Source: Verrucomicrobiales bacterium (GTDB lineage Bacteria; Verrucomicrobiota; Verrucomicrobiia; Verrucomicrobiales; DEV007). Taken from it: DNA of 61,557 nucleotides. The translations under genes and the position numbers were made by a program. Each line of letters starts with the position of its first letter. Positions within the stretch are counted from its first letter, which is position 1. The DNA lies in the NCBI GenBank assembly GCA_021648365.1, contig JAKISY010000015.1, positions 1 through 61,557 of the forward strand. The letters run 5' to 3'. The notes under the pieces were generated by a model that worked only from the letters and a program-made list of their open reading frames with translations, had not been told where the DNA came from and made no database searches. Below are positions 25,009-33,195 of the stretch, one piece after another.

Positions 25009-27162
25009 CTACTCGTCCATTTCCATAATTTGAGCGATGCTCTCACGGTAGTCGGTGAGTCTGGCGCGGATGTTTTCTTCCTTTTTCGCCGAAGACGGTA
25101 GTCGTTCGAGGGCGCGGATGGCATCTTGATAGCTGTTGCTAGCGACACTGCGGTCTTCTGGCAGGCTGAGATTTTTACTGCTAGCAAAGAGGGCCAAAGC
25201 TTCGGCGTACTGGATTTTGTGTTTGGCTTCCAGTGGTGCGAGGTTGGTGCTGATGTTTTCGCGCAGGGGAATTTCCAGTTGGAAAAAAGTCATGGCAGTG
25301 CTCTTGTCGGAGAGTCCGAGGTAGATTTTCCCTAAAAAGCGATTGGCATCAGCTTTTGCCAACTGACTGGAAAGCAAGTGGTCTGGGCCGAGGGCGTGTA
25401 ATTGGTTGGCGTATTCGAATATGCTCTGGATGGTTTCGCGGGCGGCTGAGGTATCACCTTCTTCTAGTTGCAGAACAGAAAGTGCATTGAGCACAGTGAG
25501 CAGGTTGGTCAGTAGGATAGGGCGAGAAATCTCGGAAGCTTGATCGAGGGCATCGTTGTAGAGCTTGATCGCTTGTTGGTAGGTTTTGAAAGCGGCTTTG
25601 CTATCACCCATACGTTTATGTAGATCTGCGATGTGGGAGAGGCACTCGCTGATACGAGGGATGAGTTGTGGATCGTCGCTGGTGCTGTTTAGCAGGTTGG
25701 TGGATCGCAACTCGTAGGCCTGTTGGCATTGTTCGATGGCTTCTTGGTATTTTTGTTGCTTGTCATAGATTTTGGCGAGTGCCATTAGATCGTTAGACGT
25801 CAGCTCAGCTAAGCTGCTATCATCGGGATTTTCTTCCAAAAGCTTGGAATGGATCTCATAAGCGTTATTGAGGTGTTGCAGGGCAAAGTTGAGCGCACCT
25901 TTGCGCAGAGCGGCTTCGCCTTTCATCGCGGCGGTATTGGCGGAGAGGCGGAGCAGGGTTTGACCTGCTCGTTGATCGACGTTTAGGGTTTTAAGGTAGG
26001 TGTCGGCGTTGTGGCCGATGTGTTCGAGTAGTTCAAGTTGCCCTGTTCTAGAGAGTTCCGAGTTGAGGTTGTTGATGATGAACAGCACCAGTTTTTCTGC
26101 TTGTTCACGGTTGCTGCGACTTTCGGCGATGGCTTCTTTTGCTCGTTTGGCCTGTACAAAAGCGAGACCTGTCGCGAGGATGGCGGCAAACAGTAGGGTG
26201 GCAAAAAGAAAGCTGAGGCGCCGCGCTCGATTAACGATGCGTTGCTGATCGATGCCTTTGATAAGGTTCCATACTTCGCGCATATCGGCATAGCGCTTTT
26301 TGGGATCGGTGCTGAGGCAGCGTTCGATCAGTTCTTTGCGGTCGGGGTTGATACGGATGCGGTCGGGCCATACGAGCTCCTCTTCGCTTTCGATCAGCTT
26401 AGCGAGAGTCTCGCCATTGATGCCGCTATTGTCAGCGAGGGTGTCATCTAGGTCGGCTTCGGCGATGGTGGCTTCTAGATCGAAGTTGGAAACGTCGGAA
26501 GCGGATATTTTCTGCAAGCGAGGGAGCTGCCCTGTTAATAGCTTGTAGGACACCACACCGAAGCTGTAAACATCCCAACGAAAGCCTTTGCCATCGGCTG
26601 AGTCGCGCGGGTCACGCAGCTGTTCGGGGCTGGCGTACAAAGGGGTGCCTGCTGGATCAACATTTTCTACGGCTTCATTGCGGCTTTGCCCAAAATCACA
26701 CAATTTGATTTGCACTGGATTTTCGTCTGTCAGCAAAATATTACTGGGTTTGACGTCGCAATGGATGATTTGGTGGCGATGAAGGTAAGCTAAGGCGTCA
26801 GCGATTTCTCGAATCAGGCGCCAAGATTCGCGTGGGTCGCTGCTGTTTTCCAAGCTTTCCAGGGTGCGCGTTTTCCAACTGCCGTCCGCTTGTGGATCGG
26901 CGTGCAAACCCATGGCGTAGTAGGGGGAGTCTGAGAGCAGATCGAAGTCGTGCAGGGTGACGATGCCGTGATGCTCGGCGACACTGGAGAGTTTCTCCAG
27001 TTCACGCGCCATGGTGGAGAGGTCGACGGTATCGGGGCGAAAAATCTTGAGGGCACGATCGCTGATGCCGCGATAAGTGGCTCGGTAAACGGTACCAAAA
27101 GCTCCTTCACCCAGGGCGGGTAAGTGGATTTGGTAATCGCTGATGGTGAACTCTTTTTTCAC
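25009..27162 (-). CDS. Membrane Ser/Thr protein kinase with C-terminal TPR repeats
   Basis: The 717-aa protein starts with a kinase domain: glycine loop GEGAFGTVY (18-26), lysine K39, catalytic loop HCDVKPSN with D136 and N141, DFG at 156-158, and GTPLYASPEQL. The arginine before D136 is replaced by cysteine (HCD for HRD), so it is a non-RD kinase that may not need activation-loop phosphorylation. One membrane helix (about 317-337) is followed by a TPR-rich region (repeats such as DKQQKYQEAIEQCQQAYELR and GDSKAAFKTYQQAIKLY). The TPR part lies across the membrane from the kinase and may sense an envelope partner. It lies 48 bp after the FHA-cyclase gene, likely one operon. Confidence 0.93.
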   Translation of the reverse strand: MKKEFTISDYQIHLPALGEGAFGTVYRATYRGISDRALKIFRPDTVDLSTMARELEKLSSVAEHHGIVTLHDFDLLSDSPYYAMGLHADPQADGSWKTRTLESLENSSDPRESWRLIREIADALAYLHRHQIIHCDVKPSNILLTDENPVQIKLCDFGQSRNEAVENVDPAGTPLYASPEQLRDPRDSADGKGFRWDVYSFGVVSYKLLTGQLPRLQKISASDVSNFDLEATIAEADLDDTLADNSGINGETLAKLIESEEELVWPDRIRINPDRKELIERCLSTDPKKRYADMREVWNLIKGIDQQRIVNRARRLSFLFATLLFAAILATGLAFVQAKRAKEAIAESRSNREQAEKLVLFIINNLNSELSRTGQLELLEHIGHNADTYLKTLNVDQRAGQTLLRLSANTAAMKGEAALRKGALNFALQHLNNAYEIHSKLLEENPDDSSLAELTSNDLMALAKIYDKQQKYQEAIEQCQQAYELRSTNLLNSTSDDPQLIPRISECLSHIADLHKRMGDSKAAFKTYQQAIKLYNDALDQASEISRPILLTNLLTVLNALSVLQLEEGDTSAARETIQSIFEYANQLHALGPDHLLSSQLAKADANRFLGKIYLGLSDKSTAMTFFQLEIPLRENISTNLAPLEAKHKIQYAEALALFASSKNLSLPEDRSVASNSYQDAIRALERLPSSAKKEENIRARLTDYRESIAQIMEMDE

Positions 27163-27210
27163 TTGGACGAGGAAGATGGAGTCTGGGGCTGGCGCGCGGT
27201 TGCGATGATG

Positions 27211-29109
27211 TTATTTGGCAAAGCTGCTGATTGAGCCATCCCAGTTTTCATCCAGAGCTTTGTTGCTGTATTTTTCGGTTTTTTCATGCAACCAGCGGGC
27301 AGGTTGATCGCCTTGTGGCAAGGTCTCTAATAGTTGACGACATTCTGACCACTTCCTTTCGACAAACAACTGCAAGGCTTGTTCATATTTCTTTATATGA
27401 GTTTCGTCGGCACCGCTGCCACCGAGTTCTTTGGGCAGGACTAATTCGAAAATCGGGTAAGATTGCAGGAAGCCTGCGGGTTTCATGTAACAAAGTTTTC
27501 TGAAGCGGTGGGTGGTCTCTGGCATTTGCCATATCGTTTCGCTAGAGACTAATACGGGGATTCCGAACTCTTTGGCGATGCTCTCTAAACGAGCTCCAAA
27601 GTTCACCTGACGTCCGAAGACGCTGATGTGCATTTGCTGGGCAGGGCCTGTTTTGCCCACGGCAATGCGCCCAGTGCTGACGCCGACTCGGATGGGTGAA
27701 ACGTATTGCCGTTTCTTTTTGTTGTAGTGAACTCTGGGAGCAAAATGTTTGGCGATGGCAACGGCGGTGTTCACTGCGTGAAGGGCATGTTGCTCGCTCG
27801 CAGTGACTTGTGCAGGCCATCCCCATAGGGCGAGCACGCCATCTCCTGCAAAGTCGGTGATCACGCCGTCGTGGTCGAATACATTTTGAATGATCTCGCC
27901 GACCACGGTTTGATTGTCTTCTAGCTGGATGAGGATTTCCTCATCGGTGCGCGCTTTTTCCATGATGCGCGATGAGCCGCGACGATCACAAAAGAGCACG
28001 GTGCACTCGGTCATGGCGGGTTCGAGTTGCTCTTCGTTGCCGTCTTGTAATAGGCGTCTTAGGGCAGGAGAAAAGTAGGCTGACATCTGATCTTGCACTC
28101 GCTGTTTGGCGCGCGCGGAGAGTAGGCTGGCGATCAGTGATGTTATCAGTCTAAGAAAGGGGATGAAGGATCGCGCAGCGGTGGAAGAGGCTTGTCGCGT
28201 TTCAATATAAAGGTAAATCGGGCGTTTTTTCTTATCGCGTAAGACTGCTGAGCCTTCGTCTAGCACGGATACTGGCAACGCGGCTACCCAATCGACTTGG
28301 GAACCTAGGCTGCGAGTGGCAAAAGCTGCCTCTTCTTCTTCGGAGGTCCAGACGTGGATGTCTCCAGGAGAGGGGTCTGCGATATTGAGCTCACTTAGCA
28401 GCGTGGTGCTGGGCTTGAAATTGGCGGGGATGTTGGGATCGGGGTTGAGCAATTCGTAATTGCCCGGCTCAAGGGCGAGAAATACGGCAGTGACTCCTTT
28501 TTGACCAGGTAGGGCATTTTGTAAAAAAGTAGCGGTGCGGGTGAAGAGCTCGGTGGTACCGGTCCATCCGCTGAGCACTTGTTCGGGAAGTTCACGTTGC
28601 AGTAATTTGAGCTGCAAGCGCAGGCTGTACTCGTCGAGCGCTTCAACTTCGTCGTGATGATTACTGTCGCTATGTTCAGCTTCGTAAGAGCTAGATTTCT
28701 CTGTCAGTTCTTGGTCGTAGGCTAAAATAGCTTGGTCGAGATCCTCTTTTTTTTGCAACCAATAAAAGGAGGTGTGACCATTTTTTCCGATACAGAAGGA
28801 GTCCCCTAGTTTGAGTTGTAAGGGGTCGCTCAAGGTGCTCCGTTGACCAAAGGGGCGGTTGCTATAAAATTCGTTAGGAGGCGTGTGCCCAGGCAGTGCA
28901 GGAAGTCTTTCGACCAACAACTCTTTGCCCTTTAGGGTGGCGACAAAATGATTGCGGCTGATCAGTCGGTCATTCCACGGGATGCGTAGCATGACGATGT
29001 CCTCGTCGCCAGCAGGCTGAGGACTACGACCGATTTTTAACGGGTTCTCATCCATCTGGATGAGAACTCGTCGGCTACGGTCCTGTTGAAATACGGCGGC
29101 GAGGATCAT
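27211..29109 (-). CDS. FHA-domain class III nucleotide cyclase
   Basis: ATG at 29109 (MILAAVFQQDRSRRVLIQMD) was chosen over an upstream one at 29163 because it begins the FHA domain. The FHA part (about 15-125) has KIGRSPQP and RLISRNHFV, the phosphothreonine-binding residues. A middle region may be GAF-like. The C-terminal cyclase domain (from about 370) has VLFCDRRGSSRIME and ITDFAGDGVLALWG, supplying the two metal Asp residues, and NFGARLESIAKEFG. It would make cAMP or cGMP. FHA plus an adjacent Ser/Thr kinase suggests the cyclase docks on the phosphorylated kinase. Confidence 0.9.
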   Translation of the reverse strand: MILAAVFQQDRSRRVLIQMDENPLKIGRSPQPAGDEDIVMLRIPWNDRLISRNHFVATLKGKELLVERLPALPGHTPPNEFYSNRPFGQRSTLSDPLQLKLGDSFCIGKNGHTSFYWLQKKEDLDQAILAYDQELTEKSSSYEAEHSDSNHHDEVEALDEYSLRLQLKLLQRELPEQVLSGWTGTTELFTRTATFLQNALPGQKGVTAVFLALEPGNYELLNPDPNIPANFKPSTTLLSELNIADPSPGDIHVWTSEEEEAAFATRSLGSQVDWVAALPVSVLDEGSAVLRDKKKRPIYLYIETRQASSTAARSFIPFLRLITSLIASLLSARAKQRVQDQMSAYFSPALRRLLQDGNEEQLEPAMTECTVLFCDRRGSSRIMEKARTDEEILIQLEDNQTVVGEIIQNVFDHDGVITDFAGDGVLALWGWPAQVTASEQHALHAVNTAVAIAKHFAPRVHYNKKKRQYVSPIRVGVSTGRIAVGKTGPAQQMHISVFGRQVNFGARLESIAKEFGIPVLVSSETIWQMPETTHRFRKLCYMKPAGFLQSYPIFELVLPKELGGSGADETHIKKYEQALQLFVERKWSECRQLLETLPQGDQPARWLHEKTEKYSNKALDENWDGSISSFAK

Positions 29110-29192
29110 GATCGGGAAAAATGCTTGCTGATCTATCTTTACGCAATGCTTGATATTCGGCAATCGTTATTCTTATTTGCTGTTGCTATCGT

Positions 29193-29708
29193 TTATATGG
29201 CTGAGCCTTGATCAGACATGGGGCGGTTGGCTTCCATGGCATAAAAGTGGGTGAGTCCTATGGCTAGGGCATCGGCTTCGTCGGGATTCGGGGTTTGTGT
29301 GAGTTTCAGCAACGCGCGGATCATGAAGGCGACTTGTTGTTTGTCTGCCGCGCCGCGCCCGACGATGGCCTGCTTGATTCGTCGCGGAGCGTATTCGAAA
29401 ATCTCCAAGCCCTGTTCACCAGCAGCGATCATCGAAGCTGCTCGTGCTGCGCCAAGGGTGATGGCAGTTTTGTAACTTTGCACGAAGATCACGCCTTCGA
29501 TAGCGCATTGTTCGGGTTGGTATTCGCGGATCACGTCACTGATCTGTTCGCGGATGGCGACTAGGCAGCCAGATTGGCGCAGGGTTCTGTGGTTTTTGAC
29601 CACTCCGTAGGTGAGTGCTCGGTATTGTGGACTACGTGAACTGGCTATGCGCTCTATGATCGCATAACCCGTATTGCGAAGCGCGGGATCGATGGAAAGG
29701 ACGCGCAT
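29193..29708 (-). CDS. ruvC: Holliday junction endonuclease RuvC
   Basis: RuvC resolves four-way DNA junctions with RuvAB. The 171-aa protein keeps the acidic active site: D in LSIDPALRNTGYAII, E in QCAIEGVIFVQSYKTAITLGAARA, and the paired acidic residues in NPDEADALAIGLTH. Length and motifs are normal. It is 27 bp after the DEAD-box helicase gene on the same strand. ruvA and ruvB are not in the window. Confidence 0.95.
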   Translation of the reverse strand: MRVLSIDPALRNTGYAIIERIASSRSPQYRALTYGVVKNHRTLRQSGCLVAIREQISDVIREYQPEQCAIEGVIFVQSYKTAITLGAARAASMIAAGEQGLEIFEYAPRRIKQAIVGRGAADKQQVAFMIRALLKLTQTPNPDEADALAIGLTHFYAMEANRPMSDQGSAI

Positions 29709-29735
29709 AGAAAGTAGGTAGGAGGAGCTGAGTGA

Positions 29736-30935
29736 TCAACGGCGCCTTCTGGGAGCAGGTGGGCGGCGCTTGCGCACTGGTTTGGGTGGTTGCTCGTCGA
29801 GCAGAGCGGTGTAAATATAGTCGAAACCATCCAATTTGCGTCGCTCGATTTTTTTATCGATAAAAACTTCAACGGCTTTAGCGTTGTCGAGTTCGTCGCC
29901 AGAAAGTAGGGTGAAGGCATCGCCTTCCTTTTCTGCACGTCCTGTTCTGCCGATGCGGTGAACGTAGTCTTCGGCATTTTCCGGAACCCGGTAATTGATG
30001 ACGTGGGTGACTCCACTGACGTCGAGCCCGCGAGCAGCGAGGTCGGTGGCGATGATGATGTCGAATTCACCTGAGCGGAAACCTGCTAATGCTTTGGTGC
30101 GGTCGTTTTGTTTGATGTCTGAATGCAGCACTGCAACCTTGGCGTCGGATTTGCTGGTGAGCATGAAGTGCAGGGAGTCCGCTTCTTTTTTGGTGCGAGT
30201 GAAAATCATCAGGCTTTTGTAGTCAGTTTTTTGGACTAAGGCGAGCATCAGTTCGTCGCGTTGATCCATGGCTACGGGATAAAAAGCATGTTTGACGGTT
30301 TCTGCTGGTGAACGGCGTTCGCCGATTTCGATCTCAACAGGATCTTTAAGTGCCCATTCGGCAAAGGTCTGAATCGCTGGTGGCATGGTAGCCGAGAAAA
30401 ATAAAGTCTGGCGCTCAGCTGCGCACATGTTGACGATTTTGCGAACATCGGGCAGGAAGCCCATATCGAGCATGCGATCCACTTCATCAAGCACTAGGTA
30501 TTTGACGCTGGAGAGGGACATGTGGCCTTTTTCGATAAGATCGAGTAAGCGACCTGGGGTGGCGAGAATGATGTCAGGGTTGTTGTCCAAACCGTCGAGT
30601 TGCTCTCCATAGCCGACGCCACCGTGCAAGAGCACGCTGTTGAGCGGTCGGTAGAAGCTGAAGCGTTTGACTTCTTCTGTCACTTGGGCTGCTAGCTCAC
30701 GGGTAGGTTCTAGCACCAACCACTGTGGCTGCAAGCCAGGTGTCATTTTTGAAATGATCGGCAGGGAAAAGGCTGCGGTTTTACCAGTGCCCGTCTGAGA
30801 GGCGCCGATGATGTCGCGTCCCTCCAAGGCTACAGGGATGGACTGTGCCTGGATGGGCGTAGGTGTTTCGTAACCGGATTTTTCAACGGCACGAAGGACA
30901 GGTTTGGATAATCCGAGTTCCTCAAATTGAGACAT
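29736..30935 (-). CDS. DEAD-box RNA helicase, RhlE-like
   Basis: The 399-aa protein has the Q motif (FEELGLSKPVLRAVEKSGYETPTPIQ), motif I ASQTGTGKT, motif II, SAT, and HRIGRTGRA. Motif II reads DEVD instead of DEAD, a tolerated variant. The short C-terminal tail is proline- and arginine-rich (RKRRPPAPRRRR) and probably binds RNA non-specifically. Such proteins act in ribosome assembly and mRNA turnover, often in the cold. It is followed closely by ruvC. Confidence 0.93.
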   Translation of the reverse strand: MSQFEELGLSKPVLRAVEKSGYETPTPIQAQSIPVALEGRDIIGASQTGTGKTAAFSLPIISKMTPGLQPQWLVLEPTRELAAQVTEEVKRFSFYRPLNSVLLHGGVGYGEQLDGLDNNPDIILATPGRLLDLIEKGHMSLSSVKYLVLDEVDRMLDMGFLPDVRKIVNMCAAERQTLFFSATMPPAIQTFAEWALKDPVEIEIGERRSPAETVKHAFYPVAMDQRDELMLALVQKTDYKSLMIFTRTKKEADSLHFMLTSKSDAKVAVLHSDIKQNDRTKALAGFRSGEFDIIIATDLAARGLDVSGVTHVINYRVPENAEDYVHRIGRTGRAEKEGDAFTLLSGDELDNAKAVEVFIDKKIERRKLDGFDYIYTALLDEQPPKPVRKRRPPAPRRRR

Positions 30936-31041
30936 GGCGGCAACAGGGCGGTGTTCGTGCCATGTTGCAAGGGATTTTCGGGTTTAAGCTAAAATAGTTT
31001 TCTTTAGTTGGGAGGGTTTTTTTGTGCAAATCAGCCCTGAT

Positions 31042-31503
31042 TCAGAGCTCTTGCTTGCGACTGAAGAGGCGATCGAATGAAATCATCCCTCCTCCAGTCA
31101 GAGCCAGTCCGAGGCTCAGTCCTGCATAAAGCAGCAGGGTTTGGGCATTGAGGCTGCCAGAAACTTCTACCGGTACGATCAGCATGAAGGCGAACAATAT
31201 CAGTAACAATATGGCGCTGAAGCGAGTGTATAGGCCGAAAATGACGCCTAAAGGCAAAATGACACATAGCAGGATCAATGTCGTGGCGAAGATACCAGCA
31301 AAAGCGAAGCCGAGTTCGTTGAATTGATCTACTAGGCTCCAGCTCTTTTTGTTCCAGACAAAATCCCAGGCGCGGAAGCTTTGATACCAACCTTGGAAAT
31401 AGAGTAAGGGCAGTGCAGCCGTCAGGCGCAAGATGAGTAAACCCAATTCATGGAGAATGGTCTCGGTGGGGGATGGCGTGGCGGGTGCGGAATGGTATTC
31501 CAT
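31042..31503 (-). CDS. DoxX-family membrane protein
   Basis: The 153-aa protein has four predicted membrane helices: LGLLILRLTAALPLLYFQGW, FAGIFATTLILLCVILPLGVIFG, FSAILLLILFAFMLIVP and LLLYAGLSLGLALTGG. The FHGW/FQGW-like motif after helix 1 and the GGG..SFDRL end match DoxX. Family members are linked to quinone or sulfur redox chemistry and detoxification, but function varies. It is monocistronic. Confidence 0.85.
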   Translation of the reverse strand: MEYHSAPATPSPTETILHELGLLILRLTAALPLLYFQGWYQSFRAWDFVWNKKSWSLVDQFNELGFAFAGIFATTLILLCVILPLGVIFGLYTRFSAILLLILFAFMLIVPVEVSGSLNAQTLLLYAGLSLGLALTGGGMISFDRLFSRKQEL

Positions 31504-31573
31504 TGAGGAGAAACAAGCACGGTGCTAGGGGTTTGGCAATGCCGAATGCTAGCTCAGCAGTCGCTGCTAAGTA

Positions 31574-31999
31574 TCAGTTGCTGTTCTGACGGTTGATAGG
31601 CAGGCTGTTGGTTTTTTCAAAACGCGAGGCTTCGGGCATTTCGGTTTGAGATGCGCGCTGTTTTTCTGCAGCCACGCGATCGATGGCTTCTGAGATCTTC
31701 AGGGTGAGCAGGTTGAGCTGTTTTTTGCGATCACATTCACTTTGTTGCTGTTCTTGACGCAGCTGAGCGGTTTGGTGGTGGCAGAGGTCTTCGAGTTGGT
31801 CTAGGCGGTCGGAGACTTTGTCTTTTAGCGTCATCGCACAGTCAAAAAGCAGTTCTTCAAAAAGCGCGAGTCGCTTTTCAACATCTTCGAGTCGTTCACC
31901 AGAGGGTGACGTCGCAGCGACGTCTTGTGGAGCAGGGGCGAGGTCGTTCAAATTCTCTGTGGCAGCAGTAGGGATGCGGAAGTGAGTTTTATCGTTCAT
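31574..31999 (-). CDS. Coiled-coil protein of unknown function (141 aa)
   Basis: The centre (about residues 35-115) is a long amphipathic helix with heptad spacing (LEDVEKRLALFEELLFDCAM, VSDRLDQLEDLCHHQTAQL). Short disordered ends flank it. There is no signal peptide and no membrane helix. I do not recognise the family. It could be a scaffolding or division-associated protein, but nothing nearby supports a specific role. Confidence 0.6.
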   Translation of the reverse strand: MNDKTHFRIPTAATENLNDLAPAPQDVAATSPSGERLEDVEKRLALFEELLFDCAMTLKDKVSDRLDQLEDLCHHQTAQLRQEQQQSECDRKKQLNLLTLKISEAIDRVAAEKQRASQTEMPEASRFEKTNSLPINRQNSN

Positions 32000-32185
32000 G
32001 ACAGGTGCTCGTTAAGTGGTTTTATTAGACCTTCAAAAGCGAAGGGATTTGCATTTTATATAATTTCCATAATAAAGCAAGGCCTTTTTATAGAAATTAT
32101 AATAATTACGGAAAACATAAAACTCAATAGAATGAGTTGGCGGCTTGCGGCTTGCGGTTTATGTCTTCATGTGCAATTGTACAAG

Positions 32186-32593
32186 ATGTCTAGAAGTGGG
32201 AAAATTGTCGTGGATGCATCTGTTGTTCTTGCTGTAATTTTAAATGAGCCAGAGAAGCCAGGCATTTTGGCGGCAACAGAAAATGCTAATTTGATTTCAC
32301 CTAAATGCCTTCAGTGGGAAATAGGTAACGCTTTTTCAGCAATGATAAAGCAAGGCAGATTAACTTTGGAGCTAGCACTGCGTGGGATAGAAATCTATGA
32401 TTTGATCCCGATTCAGCAAATGGGACTTTCTTTACTAGAGGCGATCGTATTGAGTGAGCGGCACAATATTTATGCTTATGATGCGTATTATTTGCAACTA
32501 GCAAAACGGAATGCTGCACCGATATTAACATTGGATAGAAGGATGGCAGCAGTTGCGGATATAGAAGGTATACAAAACGAAAAAATAAGATGA
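32186..32593 (+). CDS. PIN-domain toxin (VapC-type), upstream of its antitoxin
   Basis: The 135-aa protein is a PIN RNase: D in IVVDASVVLAVILNEPE, E in PKCLQWEIGNAFSAM, and D in NIYAYDAYYLQLAKRNAAPILTLDRRMA, the acidic tetrad that binds Mg2+. VapC toxins cut tRNA or rRNA. The open frame runs further upstream, but ATG at 32186 fits the family's start. The stop overlaps the antitoxin start (ATGA at 32590). Toxin-first order is the reverse of most vapBC pairs. The preceding 150 bp are very AT-rich. Confidence 0.87.
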   Translation: MSRSGKIVVDASVVLAVILNEPEKPGILAATENANLISPKCLQWEIGNAFSAMIKQGRLTLELALRGIEIYDLIPIQQMGLSLLEAIVLSERHNIYAYDAYYLQLAKRNAAPILTLDRRMAAVADIEGIQNEKIR

Positions 32594-32811
32594 GACTTTA
32601 TACTTACAGCGATGCACGGCAAAATTTCTCTGAGGTTTTAGATGCGGTCAGTAGTGAAGGCAAGGTGTTGATCCGCAGGAGAGACGGTAGCCTTTTTTCG
32701 ATTACTCCGGAAAAGAAAATAGATTCTCCTTTTGATGTAGAAGGGATCTCGACTGCCATCAGTACGGAGGAAATCGTCTCGACGTTGAGAGCGGGGCGAC
32801 AACGTTTTTGA
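32590..32811 (+). CDS. Phd/YefM-like antitoxin
   Basis: The 73-aa protein has the Phd/YefM fold at its start (YTYSDARQNFSEVLDAVSSEGKVLIRRRDGSLFSITP) and a C-terminal toxin-binding tail (STEEIVSTLRAGRQRF). It is translationally coupled to the PIN toxin. It should bind DNA and repress the pair. Confidence 0.87.
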   Translation: MRLYTYSDARQNFSEVLDAVSSEGKVLIRRRDGSLFSITPEKKIDSPFDVEGISTAISTEEIVSTLRAGRQRF

Positions 32812-32835
32812 GGCGATACCGTGGATGCGGTTAAA

Positions 32836-33132
32836 ATGAAAAATTCGATGAACGCGGCTGTGATGGTTGTGGTCTTAATCGTTGGGATCACGATGGGTGA
32901 GGCGAGCTGTCAGGATTTCCCGAAATCTAAATCTAAATGGGCGCCTTACGAGTATGCAGTTGAAATGCCTAGTTTCATGGAGGACTGCCCTAGTTTAGGA
33001 TCTGATGTTGGGGGAATTTTTTGGGAATGGTCTTCACGGGAAGGGGATGTAAGAGTGGCGCATACTTTTCTGGTGCAATCATGGCAAAAGCTGAAAACCC
33101 CAAGCGCGATGAATAGCGCGGTTGATTTTTGA
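32836..33132 (+). CDS. Secreted protein of unknown function (98 aa)
   Basis: ATG at 32836 gives a signal peptide (MKNSMNAAVMVVVLIVGITMGEASC) with a possible lipobox ending in C. The mature part is about 75 residues with no motif I recognise (SKWAPYEYAVEMPSFMEDCPS, GGIFWEWSSREGDVRVAHTFL). It follows the toxin-antitoxin pair by 24 bp. It might be a shortened relative of a longer exported family; a GTG at 32821 is an alternative start. Confidence 0.45.
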   Translation: MKNSMNAAVMVVVLIVGITMGEASCQDFPKSKSKWAPYEYAVEMPSFMEDCPSLGSDVGGIFWEWSSREGDVRVAHTFLVQSWQKLKTPSAMNSAVDF

Positions 33133-33195
33133 TGTGCGGGATTGATGGAGATAGGTAAGCGGAGCGCTCGCCCTACAAATTGCGACCCTGCTGGA

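Noticed and set aside
32142..32157. GGCTTGC short tandem repeat
   Set aside because: Only two units and a partial third, with no other copy seen; chance is likely.
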